Notes under the pieces: model-generated | Database searches by the model: none | What the model was told of the DNA's origin: nothing | What the model saw: the letters and a program-made list of their open reading frames with translations, nothing else | Translations under genes and position numbers: made by a program | In this document: in pieces, positions 17,077-25,816 of the stretch | How positions within the stretch are numbered: the stretch's first letter is position 1 | Layout of the letters: each line of letters starts with the position of its first letter | NCBI GenBank assembly: GCA_045113315.1 | Contig: JBGUIX010000001.1 | Location: forward strand, 1-64,000 | Source: RUG13091 sp045113315 | Lineage (GTDB): Bacteria > Bacillota_I > Bacilli_A > RFN20 > CAG-826 | DNA length: 64,000 nucleotides | Direction: 5' to 3'

Positions 17077-18990
17077 ATGAAAAGACAACCGTATTCAAAA
17101 AAAGTATCTGAAAATTATATTGCTACCAATTTAGAGAACACAAATATTGTGTCATTTCTCAATTTTTCTGATAAAAAGTTATTGAAAGTTTTTTATAACG
17201 ATTTGCCTAACACTGATATTAGTGGATACCCTTTTTCAAGCGATTTTGTCGATTTAAATGGAAAATCATATAACTATAGTGAATTTGAATCTTTAAGTAA
17301 TGAAAAGAAAAAAGAATGCAAATTAAGATTCTTCTATCTGCCAAACTACCATGAGCTTTATATTGGCACCACTGGAAGCGGGAAAACTACCGGATGTATT
17401 GAGCCACAAATCAGGGCAATTTCATCGCAAAAAAATAAAGCAAATTTATTTATTACTGACCCAAAAGGAGAGCTTTTTGAGCACCATGCTAGACACCTAA
17501 AAAACATGGGCTATAGGCTATTTATTTTAAACTTCAAGTCTCTCTCAAGATCTCATTCGTGGAATCCATTAGAAGAAATGTATGACAAGCAAATGGAGTT
17601 ACTCCAGATAGGAAAAGACTGTAAGATTTGTGATGGCAAACCAGATGATTCATTGATAATAATGAGTGATATTAATTCATTTAAAAATGGCAAATTTTAT
17701 AAATACAAAAACATGGCTTTCTCTTCTAAAGAAGAAATGGAAAATCATATAGAAGTAGAAAAATATATGAACCACTCTCAAGTGACTTCATTGGTAAATC
17801 AATTCTGTTCTTGTGTTTTTAAACCAGCTCAAACAGAAGCTAAAACTTGGGTCGATGGAGCAAGAGGATTAATGAACGGCATTCTTCTTACAATGCTAGA
17901 AGAAGCCATTAAACCTAATACAAAATTTACTAAAAAACTGATGACGCTAAAAACGGTCAATGATGTTTTTGCTTTATTGAGAGATGGCTCCGACCCTGAT
18001 GATATGGCTGGTATGTCTTCAACTATGAATAAATACCTTAGAGATAAATCTCCAGAAGCAATGAATAAATTAAATACCGTGATTGCTACTGCACAAAGCA
18101 CAAAGAAAGGATTTCTAAGTACATTTCAAACAGAGGTTGAAAAATGGATGCAAGGACATATATATCAGCTCACTGCCGAGACAACAATTAGCTTAGATGA
18201 CTCTGACAAGCCTTGGGCGATATTTGTTGCTACGAGAGATTACGATAAAAGTGATAACGTAATTGCCGGATTATTTATTGATTGGGTATATAGACAATCA
18301 TTAAAAAGCGTTGAAAGAAAACGTAAATTAGGAATTGAACCAAGACATGTTCACTTCCTACTAGATGAATTCGCCAACATACCTATGATACCAGATTTTG
18401 ATAACAAAATATCAACAGCCAGAAGTAGAAATCTTTGGTTCCATCTATTTGTTCAATCATATGATCAACTTGATTTAATTTACGGACACGAGACAGCCAA
18501 TATCATAATTGACAACTGTAACCAGCAAGTTTTTTTGGGATCTCAAAGCCAAGAGACAAAAGAAAGATTCTCCAATCAATGTGGCAAAAAAACAGTTCAA
18601 TCTCTTGATGGTATCTTAAAAGGGCAAAAGGGAGATCTTGTCCAAGTTCCTGTTGTCCAAATATCTGCGTTAGACCAAATTATTCCTGGCGAAATGTATA
18701 CAAAAAGGATTTACTCACCTGTTATCAAATGCAGTTTTATAAGAAGTTATCAATGCGCTAATATCGGGGTTTTTAAAGATTTCTATGATACAAGGGCTTT
18801 TGAAGAATTGGTTCCTATCAATAAAATTGTCCCAAATGATTCCGAACATACATTTGAACAAATTATGCCAAAAAGCTATTTTAAGCATAAGGCAAGTACA
18901 GAGCCTGTTATCAATGAAAGTGAAGAAATAGTAGATGATGAATTTGAAGATATTGACTTTTCAAAATTCTTCAAGAAAGGTAATAAATAA
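17077..18990 (+). CDS. VirD4/TraG-like P-loop ATPase without membrane anchor
   Basis: About 637 aa. ATG 17077 has AAGGTGG 9 nt upstream and begins 1 nt after the previous stop. Walker A is GTTGSGKTT at about 97-105. Walker B is HFLLDEFANIP near 428, followed by STARSRNLWFHLFVQSYDQL, typical of type IV coupling proteins. Real coupling proteins have N-terminal membrane helices and travel with relaxase and VirB genes. Here there is no membrane segment and no such genes. ClpP-like genes follow directly, overlapping by one base. The ATPase may feed protein or DNA substrates to the peptidase. The family is firm; the role is inferred. Confidence 0.85.
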   Translation: MKRQPYSKKVSENYIATNLENTNIVSFLNFSDKKLLKVFYNDLPNTDISGYPFSSDFVDLNGKSYNYSEFESLSNEKKKECKLRFFYLPNYHELYIGTTGSGKTTGCIEPQIRAISSQKNKANLFITDPKGELFEHHARHLKNMGYRLFILNFKSLSRSHSWNPLEEMYDKQMELLQIGKDCKICDGKPDDSLIIMSDINSFKNGKFYKYKNMAFSSKEEMENHIEVEKYMNHSQVTSLVNQFCSCVFKPAQTEAKTWVDGARGLMNGILLTMLEEAIKPNTKFTKKLMTLKTVNDVFALLRDGSDPDDMAGMSSTMNKYLRDKSPEAMNKLNTVIATAQSTKKGFLSTFQTEVEKWMQGHIYQLTAETTISLDDSDKPWAIFVATRDYDKSDNVIAGLFIDWVYRQSLKSVERKRKLGIEPRHVHFLLDEFANIPMIPDFDNKISTARSRNLWFHLFVQSYDQLDLIYGHETANIIIDNCNQQVFLGSQSQETKERFSNQCGKKTVQSLDGILKGQKGDLVQVPVVQISALDQIIPGEMYTKRIYSPVIKCSFIRSYQCANIGVFKDFYDTRAFEELVPINKIVPNDSEHTFEQIMPKSYFKHKASTEPVINESEEIVDDEFEDIDFSKFFKKGNK

Positions 18991-19526
18991 TGGATGACAA
19001 ATTATTTAAAAAAATGAATGAAGATGGGGTTATTGTAGTAACAAGTGCATTAAATTCAGAATCTGCAAACAGTATTATAATGACATTGTTAAATTTTGCG
19101 AGCACTCCAAATAAAGAAATACAATTATTTGTTTCTTCAAACACGCACGATTACACCAACACAATGGCTATATATGACGTCATTAAATCTCTTCCAAACC
19201 CTATTTCGACATACTGTATAGGCTCCGTTTCTGGTTGTGCTGTTCTTCTTTTAACACTAGGCAATAAAGGCAAAAGATACATTCTTAAAAACAGCGAAAT
19301 AACACTAGGCGAATTGTATGGAATTGTCGGTACTGGTTCGAATCAACAAACAGAAGTTGAGCTTTTATCTAAAGATGTTTCTTATAAAGAGCAAGTATTC
19401 GTATCTATAATTGTTGAAAACACAAATTTATCAGCTGATGAAACTAAAGAATTATGTTCAAAATCAACAACATTTAATTCAAACGAAGCTGTTGCACATG
19501 GTTTTGTAGATAAAGTATTGGAGTAA
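18990..19526 (+). CDS. ClpP-fold protein lacking the catalytic triad
   Basis: 178 aa, ClpP/crotonase fold by alignment to its neighbour. Where active ClpP has GLAASMGSF this protein has GSVSGCAVL, so the nucleophile Ser is Gly. The His segment ILIHQP reads ITLGEL, and the Asp region is also changed. All three triad residues are therefore missing, as in non-catalytic ClpR-type subunits. The ATG shares a base with the ATPase stop codon. It most likely forms a mixed ring with the active ClpP encoded next. Confidence 0.82.
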   Translation: MDDKLFKKMNEDGVIVVTSALNSESANSIIMTLLNFASTPNKEIQLFVSSNTHDYTNTMAIYDVIKSLPNPISTYCIGSVSGCAVLLLTLGNKGKRYILKNSEITLGELYGIVGTGSNQQTEVELLSKDVSYKEQVFVSIIVENTNLSADETKELCSKSTTFNSNEAVAHGFVDKVLE

Positions 19527-19529
19527 TTT

Positions 19530-20048
19530 ATGAATAATAGAGTAATTTCTTTAAATGGCGAAGTTAATGAACAATCAGCTTTATTAACGATATTAAATTT
19601 ATTAAATTTAAATTCCGAGAATAAAACAGAACCCATATATCTATATATTAATTCAGAAGGCGGAAGCATAATTCATGGTTTAGCAATTTATGATGTTATA
19701 AACCATATTGATGCTCCGGTTTATACAATATGTTGCGGATTAGCAGCCTCTATGGGTTCATTCTTGCTTTCTTGTGGACAGAAGGGACATAGATATGCCT
19801 TGCCACACAGCAGAATCTTAATTCATCAACCATTAATTTTTAGCAATAACGGTTCTTTAAGCACTTTTTCTGAAATCAACAAAATCGCTTCTCGCCTTAC
19901 AGAAATGAGAAACAAGCTGGAAGAAATAATGGCTGAAAACATCGGCAAGCCCGTAAATGTTGTCCACGAAGATTGTGAAAGAGATAATTGGATGACAGCA
20001 GAAGAAGCCTTGAAATATGGTCTTATTGATAAAATAGTCAAAAAATAA
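19530..20048 (+). CDS. ClpP-family serine peptidase
   Basis: 172 aa, start ATG with GGAG 6 nt upstream. The catalytic Ser is in GLAASMGSFLLS, the His in ILIHQP, and the Asp region in EDCERDNWMTAEEALKYG, so the triad is intact. The length is near that of a mature ClpP subunit without an extended propeptide. Housekeeping ClpP works with ClpX or ClpC. This copy sits instead after a VirD4-like ATPase and a dead ClpP paralogue, suggesting a dedicated accessory proteolytic machine. I give no clpP symbol because it is probably not the housekeeping copy. Confidence 0.9.
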   Translation: MNNRVISLNGEVNEQSALLTILNLLNLNSENKTEPIYLYINSEGGSIIHGLAIYDVINHIDAPVYTICCGLAASMGSFLLSCGQKGHRYALPHSRILIHQPLIFSNNGSLSTFSEINKIASRLTEMRNKLEEIMAENIGKPVNVVHEDCERDNWMTAEEALKYGLIDKIVKK

Positions 20049-20076
20049 TTCGCGATTTTGCGAATTATTTTTTTCT
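20044..20076 (+). terminator. Bidirectional intrinsic terminator
   Basis: AATAATTCGC and GCGAATTATT form a perfect 10-bp stem with loop GATTTT, followed by a T-run. It separates the rightward ClpP genes from the leftward RyR/TerB genes and can serve both. Confidence 0.85.
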
Positions 20077-20346
20077 TATCTCATATCCAAACTTTATAAC
20101 TAGTTTAATTGTCTCTACAGCCGTACTGCGGTCATATTCTTTTTCGGATTCAGGCAATTCATTATAAGGAACAAGACAAGGTGTTGTCTTTAAGGAAGAG
20201 TCTTTTACTTGCCCATAAACCCAGCCTTCGCTAATTCTTTGAGCCGCCCATACCTCGTGAACATTTTCGGCAATCTTTTCAATCAAAGATTGTAAGTCAG
20301 TTGGGATTGATATGTTTGATGTATCTTCTGGTTTTGGCTTATACAT
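20065..20346 (-). CDS. Stand-alone RyR-domain protein
   Basis: About 93 aa from ATG 20346, which follows the TerB-like stop by one base. Nearly the whole protein is a RyR domain: NVHEVWAAQRISEGW, then KTTPCLVPYNELPE and a closing helix DRSTAVETIKLVIK. RyR domains are the repeated domains of ryanodine receptors and occur in bacteria, often near conflict genes, where ligand binding is proposed. It is convergent with the ClpP genes. A second RyR-like domain ends the protein at 13354-15804, so the domain brackets this block. Confidence 0.88.
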   Translation of the reverse strand: MYKPKPEDTSNISIPTDLQSLIEKIAENVHEVWAAQRISEGWVYGQVKDSSLKTTPCLVPYNELPESEKEYDRSTAVETIKLVIKFGYEIRKK

Positions 20347-20347
20347 A

Positions 20348-20779
20348 TTATAAAGACAAAATTGTATCAATCAATGCGAATTCTTGGATATTAACAGAGT
20401 CGTCGCAACTTATCAATGCACTACCATACACAATAGCAGCAGTTCTGTCTTCAGGTGTTAATATGCTCAAAAATTTAAATGATGCTTTAATGAAATCAGG
20501 ATCAGCTCCGCCATTAGTCATATTATAAAAGTCTTCGCTTGATAATTCCAAACCAGTAACAGCTCTAAAGAAAGAATATTCTTCAGCCGTACATTTTCTA
20601 TCAGAAGAAACAAAAAGTTTTGTTAAAGCAATTATGTAATCTGAGATATCTTTTTCTTCGATGCCGCCTTCCATTAATCCTTTAACAAATCTTGATAAAG
20701 CATCTTTTCCAAGATTGACTTTATCTTCATCTGACATATTAACTATCTCTTGAAGCGTTTGTCTTAAATTATCATTCAT
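20348..20779 (-). CDS. TerB-like helical protein
   Basis: 143 aa. The central helices (SDYIIALTKLFVSSDRK, then AEEYSFFRAVTG) and the later LISCDDSVNIQEFALID resemble the TerB/tellurite-resistance fold, with its acidic, possibly metal-binding positions. GAGGAC lies upstream of the ATG. It is translationally coupled to the RyR-domain gene. TerB domains are common in phage-defence and stress operons. The assignment is moderate because it rests on helix pattern and a few residues. Confidence 0.65.
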   Translation of the reverse strand: MNDNLRQTLQEIVNMSDEDKVNLGKDALSRFVKGLMEGGIEEKDISDYIIALTKLFVSSDRKCTAEEYSFFRAVTGLELSSEDFYNMTNGGADPDFIKASFKFLSILTPEDRTAAIVYGSALISCDDSVNIQEFALIDTILSL

Positions 20780-20843
20780 GTTTTTGTCCTCTTTTTTATT
20801 ATATGATAAATAGATTTTATTTTGGTAAACATTTAGTTGGCGA

Positions 20844-21893
20844 TTAATTCGTTTTATGTTCTATTTTCTTTAGAAATCTTCTTGCTTCAAAATAATAATC
20901 TTCATCTCTTAGCGCGAGGTTGAACATTTTTTCTGATTCATTATATCGTCTTAAATAATATAAGCAGACACCTTCCATAAAAAAGATGTATTCGTCCGTA
21001 TTTTCAATACAATTTTCGTCTTCTCCCAACTTATATAATTTCAAAGCTAAATCATATTCTTTGTTCTCTACTAAAATATAAACAGGTATGTTTTCCATAT
21101 CAGTCGAATACACATTATCCACAAAAGCTTCGTATACATATTCGAAAATTTTAACTACTAATTGTTTATTACTAAATGCTTTGTTAATTTTTATCAAATA
21201 ATTACCGATTGAATCAAAATCAAAATACTCATCTTCCAATAAATCTGAACGGAATTTTGTTATTGTTTCCGATTCGTTACAGTTATCAATTGCAGAGTCC
21301 AAATCAAAATATTTATTCTCAATTCTCCTCAACTGCTCATTAGTAATATTTAGCGAAACAAGAACTATGGTATCCTCGTTAAACTCCTTTTTAACATCGC
21401 TCAATTTTGAAGGCAAATTACATCGCTTAATGTCTGTTTTGATTGCATCAGAAATCAATGATTCTGCTTTATTAATAGCGTCATCGTAATCATCACCGAA
21501 TCCAATGCCTCCTTTTACATTTGGAATATTGAAAAATACTCTAGATGATGCAGATAATTGCTGACTTAATACCACTGGATACGAGATTTGAATCTCCTTA
21601 TCTGTAACTCTTTCTTCCCATTTTTTGTACACATCGTCATCTACATCAATTTCGACAATAATAACTTCTTTATTTGGATAATCGATTTTTATTTCTTCGA
21701 GCGAAGATGGCATGAAGCATTGTTCAAGAGCTGTCTCAACCATTAATTTAAGCAAATCTTTTGCCATAAAAATTGCATCATCCATGCCTTCGCCAAATGT
21801 ATAAGCAGCAATAATATTGGGAAAACTGACATTGATAAAAGCGTTATCTTCGTGGTCTTTATAAAATATTGCAGGATAAGATATTGTTTTCAT
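20844..21893 (-). CDS. Double HicB-like domain protein with TPR-like C-terminus
   Basis: 349 aa. Two related N-terminal domains have the HicB pattern: ISYPAIFYKDHEDNAFINVS...GEGMDDAIFMAKDLL at 4-50 and ISYPVVLSQQ...FGDDYDDAINKAESL at about 85-150. HicB domains are RNase H-like antitoxin folds that normally pair with a HicA toxin. No HicA is visible here. The C-terminal third (YNSEKMFNLALRDEDYYFEARRF-like helices) resembles TPRs. The gene lies 8 nt after the 192-aa gene and 14 nt further from dpnB, so it may belong to the restriction operon. Confidence 0.7.
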   Translation of the reverse strand: MKTISYPAIFYKDHEDNAFINVSFPNIIAAYTFGEGMDDAIFMAKDLLKLMVETALEQCFMPSSLEEIKIDYPNKEVIIVEIDVDDDVYKKWEERVTDKEIQISYPVVLSQQLSASSRVFFNIPNVKGGIGFGDDYDDAINKAESLISDAIKTDIKRCNLPSKLSDVKKEFNEDTIVLVSLNITNEQLRRIENKYFDLDSAIDNCNESETITKFRSDLLEDEYFDFDSIGNYLIKINKAFSNKQLVVKIFEYVYEAFVDNVYSTDMENIPVYILVENKEYDLALKLYKLGEDENCIENTDEYIFFMEGVCLYYLRRYNESEKMFNLALRDEDYYFEARRFLKKIEHKTN

Positions 21894-21901
21894 ATGTATT
21901 A

Positions 21902-22480
21902 TTAGTCATCAAATATTGGTTTTCTTTCAATTAATTTTTTGATCAACTCTTCTGTATAAGGTCTGTGTTTTAAATTAAAATCTTTATCGATTGTTTCAAA
22001 AGTATTAATTGCTTTCCGTAATAAAGAAATATCAATATCTTTATCTCTTTTTTTCTCCATTGTTTTTAGATAAAAAATTCGTAAGATAGCACCTTCCACA
22101 TCATAGTGATTGCCTAATTCAACATAGTTGCATCCATCATTTAAATCTAGGCACAATGTACTCAGTTCTTTATTTGTTTTGTGTTTTAAAAGGTATATAT
22201 GTCTGTCTAATATTCTTACAAAAGAATCAATTTTATATTCATCTACACTTTTGTTGCCGTCATAAGCAAGAACAATAATGTGATGGCCATTCGGGTATGC
22301 TAATCTATCAAAATAATCAGAGCGAGCAATTTGCAAAATAAAATATTTTTCATCTAAATCATTGATTTCCTCCTTGCTGTTCTGAGTTATACGAAATATC
22401 TTTGATTTATTTTTATCAGTTATCGATTCATATATCTCTATATCATTGTTTTTGAATTTTATTCTAAAAGGCCACTCCAT
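21902..22480 (-). CDS. Hypothetical protein downstream of DpnII-like genes
   Basis: 192 aa, no family recognised. The N-terminus (MEWPFRIKFKNNDIEIYES) and middle are beta-rich; the C-terminus is charged and helical. It has no membrane segment or catalytic motif I can name. It follows the DpnII endonuclease gene by 13 nt and precedes the double-HicB gene by 8 nt, so co-transcription is likely. Confidence 0.7.
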   Translation of the reverse strand: MEWPFRIKFKNNDIEIYESITDKNKSKIFRITQNSKEEINDLDEKYFILQIARSDYFDRLAYPNGHHIIVLAYDGNKSVDEYKIDSFVRILDRHIYLLKHKTNKELSTLCLDLNDGCNYVELGNHYDVEGAILRIFYLKTMEKKRDKDIDISLLRKAINTFETIDKDFNLKHRPYTEELIKKLIERKPIFDD

Positions 22481-22493
22481 TGTTCTTACTTTC

Positions 22494-23393
22494 TCACTTG
22501 TTCAAAATATTTTTTAAATAATTAACACTATCAATCAAATTATTGATTGCACCATTATCTAAATCATCTAAATTATATAAATTATCAAGAACATCAAAAG
22601 TTTCTTCTAGATTGTGCCTTGCACTATTCCATCCAATCCCATCTGTGAACCATACAAATTGGAACCCGCTGATATCTTTTGACTCTAATGTTAAAGTTTT
22701 ATAGCTTCTTGCGGTTTCGTTTAATTTTGAGCCGCTACTTCCATAGAAATTGCATTCACAAGCAAATACGGTTCCTAAAGCTCCAACAAAAACAAAGTCA
22801 AATCTCTTTTCGGCTTTCCCATCATTACTTAATTTAGATAAATCTAAGTGAAACTTCTTTTCAACTTCAGAAGCATACATTTCTTTGAAATATGTTTTGC
22901 CTTTAACTAATCCAGCCTTAATTAGATAGGATTCAACCAGATCTTCCATGACATGACCGGTTCTATTTTTTCTTCCATTGGTGTCCATACCAACTTCAAC
23001 GCCTAAAACATAATCAACTAGGTTATTGATAATATGGTTTTGGAGCAAATCAAAGAGACCGCTATTTCTCATAAAGAGAGTATATTGGTCAACTGTATAG
23101 TTCATTTTAACAAAGTTAAAGACGTAGCTTCCATCAGCATCTTGCACTTTGATTTCAGCTTCACGTTTAGCTAATAAAATAGGGACAACGACCAAAACAT
23201 TAGGATATTGTTTAACGATAGATTTAAATTCTTCTTCGATATTCTTAGAGCCGATGAGCGAATTTAAAATATTGAGTTCAACTTTAATTTTTTGAACATT
23301 TTCATAGACCTTATCGAAATCAGTGTAATAAGTCCATGTAGCGATGCTATCTTTCATTGTTGATAGCCAAGTGTTGAAATCTCTATTTGCCAT
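22494..23393 (-). CDS. dpnB: DpnII-type restriction endonuclease (GATC)
   Basis: 299 aa, the usual length for DpnII/MboI endonucleases. The C-terminal half has the family segments RKNRTGHVMEDLVESYL, RFDFVFVGALGTVFACECNFYG (PD-(D/E)xK core with Asp and Glu-x-Asn) and SGFQFVWFTDGIGW. It cuts unmethylated GATC. The gene overlaps the dpnA-like gene by 11 nt; GGAGC precedes the ATG. The order methylase, methylase, endonuclease is that of the classical DpnII operon. The call is strong. Confidence 0.93.
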   Translation of the reverse strand: MANRDFNTWLSTMKDSIATWTYYTDFDKVYENVQKIKVELNILNSLIGSKNIEEEFKSIVKQYPNVLVVVPILLAKREAEIKVQDADGSYVFNFVKMNYTVDQYTLFMRNSGLFDLLQNHIINNLVDYVLGVEVGMDTNGRKNRTGHVMEDLVESYLIKAGLVKGKTYFKEMYASEVEKKFHLDLSKLSNDGKAEKRFDFVFVGALGTVFACECNFYGSSGSKLNETARSYKTLTLESKDISGFQFVWFTDGIGWNSARHNLEETFDVLDNLYNLDDLDNGAINNLIDSVNYLKNILNK

Positions 23394-24204
23394 CGTTAAT
23401 TGCTCCTAAATATCTGCGTTTGGTTAATTCCAAATATTCTTTATCTAATTCTACACCAATATATTGTCGTTTCATATCATGAGCGACAATTCCTGTTGTA
23501 CCACTTCCGTTAAATGGATCTAAAATCAGGTCTCCTTCTTTAGAAGCTGCTGTAATTAAGCGCGTTAATAAAGCAATCGGCTTTTGAGTAGGATGTTTTC
23601 CATATTTCTTTTCGCTTTTTGGGGCTGTTCCAGACTCGAAAAGTTCTGGTTCGACATCTTCTATATCCCACACATCTTTCATCTGCTTTCCACCATTTTC
23701 TGCTTTCATGGCGACATAATTAAAATAATGCTTGCCCTTCTTTTTAAGAGTTAGCTGTTTCCTAGCCCATATAACCGTTTCGGTTGAATGGGCAAAACAT
23801 CTACAAGCTAAATTAGGAGCAGGATTGGTCTTTCTCCAAATAATGTTGTTGATTATTGAATAACCTTCTAGTTCGAGAGCCACACCAATTGCGTAAACAC
23901 TATGAAGAGTGGATGAAATCATAATTGTTCCATTGTCCTTAAGGACTTCTCTACACAAAGCAATCCACTTACGATGGTATTTAATTCTTTCTTCGATGGT
24001 TTTTGTATAATCCCATTCACCTTTGTTGACTGATACTTGCTTTCCGTTTTGACAGCTGATGCCACCACTAGAAAGGAAATAAGGTGGGTCTGCAAAAATC
24101 ATATCAACAGACTTTGGTTCTAATTTTTTCAATATACGAAAAGAATCTCCTTGAAGGAGAGTGAAATCTTTATCTTTAAAAAAGATATCTCTTTTCGTTA
24201 GCAT
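23383..24204 (-). CDS. dpnA: DpnA-like adenine-N6 DNA methyltransferase
   Basis: 273 aa, a beta-class N6-adenine methyltransferase. The catalytic motif is FADPPYFLSSGG near residue 36, and the SAM motif FNGSGTTG lies near the C-terminus. In the DpnII system this second methylase modifies GATC, including single-stranded DNA, and protects incoming DNA. It follows the dpnM-like gene by one base and overlaps the endonuclease gene. Confidence 0.93.
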   Translation of the reverse strand: MLTKRDIFFKDKDFTLLQGDSFRILKKLEPKSVDMIFADPPYFLSSGGISCQNGKQVSVNKGEWDYTKTIEERIKYHRKWIALCREVLKDNGTIMISSTLHSVYAIGVALELEGYSIINNIIWRKTNPAPNLACRCFAHSTETVIWARKQLTLKKKGKHYFNYVAMKAENGGKQMKDVWDIEDVEPELFESGTAPKSEKKYGKHPTQKPIALLTRLITAASKEGDLILDPFNGSGTTGIVAHDMKRQYIGVELDKEYLELTKRRYLGAINDGK

Positions 24205-24205
24205 A

Positions 24206-25039
24206 CTAATAATTGGTAATAATGACTTCTTCTACTTTGCCACGTCCATCACCTTTTGAATTGATGTTTCTTCTAGCTTCAATGACGTGAATATTGAAAT
24301 CTTTGTATAATTCTTGGATGAATGGAGTGTTTGCATTACTGGCCATAACAAGAACGCCTTTATCACTTAGTTCCTTAAAGACATCTCTAAGTCTGGTTTG
24401 TTCTTTCTTATCAAAACCTCCAACCGTGTAAGAAGTGAATGATTGTTCTCCAACCACATCATATGGTGGGTCAAAGTAGACAAAGTCACCAGCTTTGGCG
24501 GTTTTCACGGCTTCTGCAAAATCCTTACAAAGAATTACTGGTTTTCTCTTATGGAAATATTTGTGTAATGCTTGAATGTTTTCTTCATCAAAGCAATAGA
24601 TTTTATCTTTTCCGTTAAATGGAACATTGAATTGACCTTTACCATTAACTCTATAAAGGCCATTAAAACATGCTTTATTTAAATAAATACATCTAGCGGC
24701 CTTCACGTACATTGGAAGCTTAGCATAGGCAGTTTTCTTTTTATCCATATCACGGACTTGATAATAATATTTTTCAGAATGCTTAGCCTCATGCTCTTTG
24801 CAAGCATCATAGAACTTCTTGAAGAGTCTCTTGTTTCTTAAGCATTTATAGACATAGATTAGTTCTTTGTTTGAGTCGTTGATTGTTGCATGAATTGGAG
24901 CGAGTTCTAAAAGAAGAGCACCACCTCCAACGAATGGCTCGTAGTAATGTTTATATTTCTTAGGCTTATATTCCAAGAGATGATTCATAATCTGACGTTT
25001 ACCGCCAGCCCATTTGACAAAAGGTGTTGCTTTATTCAT
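24206..25039 (-). CDS. dpnM: Dam-like adenine-N6 DNA methyltransferase (DpnM-like)
   Basis: 277 aa, an alpha-class Dam methylase. The N-terminal motif is FVKWAGGKRQIM with FVGGGALLLEL, and the catalytic motif is YFDPPYDVV near residue 195. It methylates GATC and is first gene of the leftward restriction operon. AAAAAGGAG lies upstream of the ATG. The promoter region carries two ATAGTTCTT direct repeats (on the minus strand) flanking a GATC, a possible regulatory site. Confidence 0.94.
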   Translation of the reverse strand: MNKATPFVKWAGGKRQIMNHLLEYKPKKYKHYYEPFVGGGALLLELAPIHATINDSNKELIYVYKCLRNKRLFKKFYDACKEHEAKHSEKYYYQVRDMDKKKTAYAKLPMYVKAARCIYLNKACFNGLYRVNGKGQFNVPFNGKDKIYCFDEENIQALHKYFHKRKPVILCKDFAEAVKTAKAGDFVYFDPPYDVVGEQSFTSYTVGGFDKKEQTRLRDVFKELSDKGVLVMASNANTPFIQELYKDFNIHVIEARRNINSKGDGRGKVEEVIITNY

Positions 25040-25103
25040 ATTGACTCCTTTTTAAGAACTATTGATCTTAAAAGAACTATACCACAAATAAGAAACTCAA
25101 TCC

Positions 25104-25132
25104 ATAAGAAAAGCCTATTTCTAGGCCTTCTT
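25104..25132 (-). terminator. Hairpin between accessory genes and dpnM
   Basis: On the minus strand AGAAGGCCT pairs with AGGCTTTTCT around a short loop, with one mismatch region. The T-run is weak. It probably ends the small leftward operon 25149-26054. Confidence 0.5.
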
Positions 25133-25148
25133 GTAGTTTTAATTAATA

Positions 25149-25589
25149 TTAAATCTCCCATGGCGAATTAAACCAATCTTTAAGTTCTTTAACTGAATCG
25201 GTTTCAAATATCGGTTCATCCCAGTGAGCTTCTCCATCTGGCGTTCTTCCATAAACGCAGTAGCTGTGTTTATTCCAGCAACAATTGATTTGAATTGTGA
25301 ATTGAACATCACCAGTTTCAAGTGATGCGAAACGGAAGTCGTCGTAAAGTGGGCCATTGAGTGGGCAGTTATTCTTAAACCAAACATACCAGTTTATTAA
25401 ATCAACCTTTCCACCAGCCTTGATTCCTTTGATGATATTACCCATCTTTTGAGTTTTCTTCACTAGTGAAGAGTCTTTACAGAACCAATCATACCAACCA
25501 GCTTTTATTTGTGTTTTATAATCAGCTGAATCGAACTCTCCGTTGTTGAATGCATCAATCCAAGATGCAATGTTGATTCTATCCATCAT
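25149..25589 (-). CDS. Hypothetical mobile-element protein
   Basis: 146 aa, rich in Trp and aromatic residues (MDRINIASWIDAFNNGEF, ADYKTQIKAGWYDWFCKD, ending ELKDWFNSPWEI). No enzymatic motif is visible. Proteins of this type are frequent in phage and conjugative elements of Firmicutes, but I cannot name a function. Its start overlaps the previous stop, giving a coupled three-gene run 26054-25149. Confidence 0.75.
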   Translation of the reverse strand: MMDRINIASWIDAFNNGEFDSADYKTQIKAGWYDWFCKDSSLVKKTQKMGNIIKGIKAGGKVDLINWYVWFKNNCPLNGPLYDDFRFASLETGDVQFTIQINCCWNKHSYCVYGRTPDGEAHWDEPIFETDSVKELKDWFNSPWEI

Positions 25590-25816
25590 TATTGGAGCAC
25601 CTCCACTACATCTTTAAGAGGAACAAGACAACCAACCTTGTTAGAAACCATCCATTGAACATGTGGGTCATTCATGTTGCCACCAGTGACTTTAAGTCCT
25701 ACCCAAGTACCTTTAAGAGCGTGTTCATCGGTACAAACTTCATTAACTGTTCCAATGATTGTGTGAACTCCGTATTTACGGAATTTGGCTTTAACTTTAT
25801 CTCCAACCTTAACCAT
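25589..25816 (-). CDS. Small beta-rich hypothetical protein
   Basis: 75 aa from ATG 25816. This start has GGTGG 6 nt upstream and overlaps the previous gene's stop (ATGGTTAA), which argues for coupling; an ATG at 25852 has no ribosome-binding site. The sequence KVGDKVKAKFRKYGVHTI followed by TVNEV suggests an SH3-like small barrel. The function is unknown. Confidence 0.7.
   Translation of the reverse strand: MVKVGDKVKAKFRKYGVHTIIGTVNEVCTDEHALKGTWVGLKVTGGNMNDPHVQWMVSNKVGCLVPLKDVVEVLQ

Noticed and set aside
17077..18990. Part of a conjugation system
   Set aside because: The ATPase lacks membrane anchors, and no relaxase, VirB4, VirB6 or pilus gene is seen nearby.
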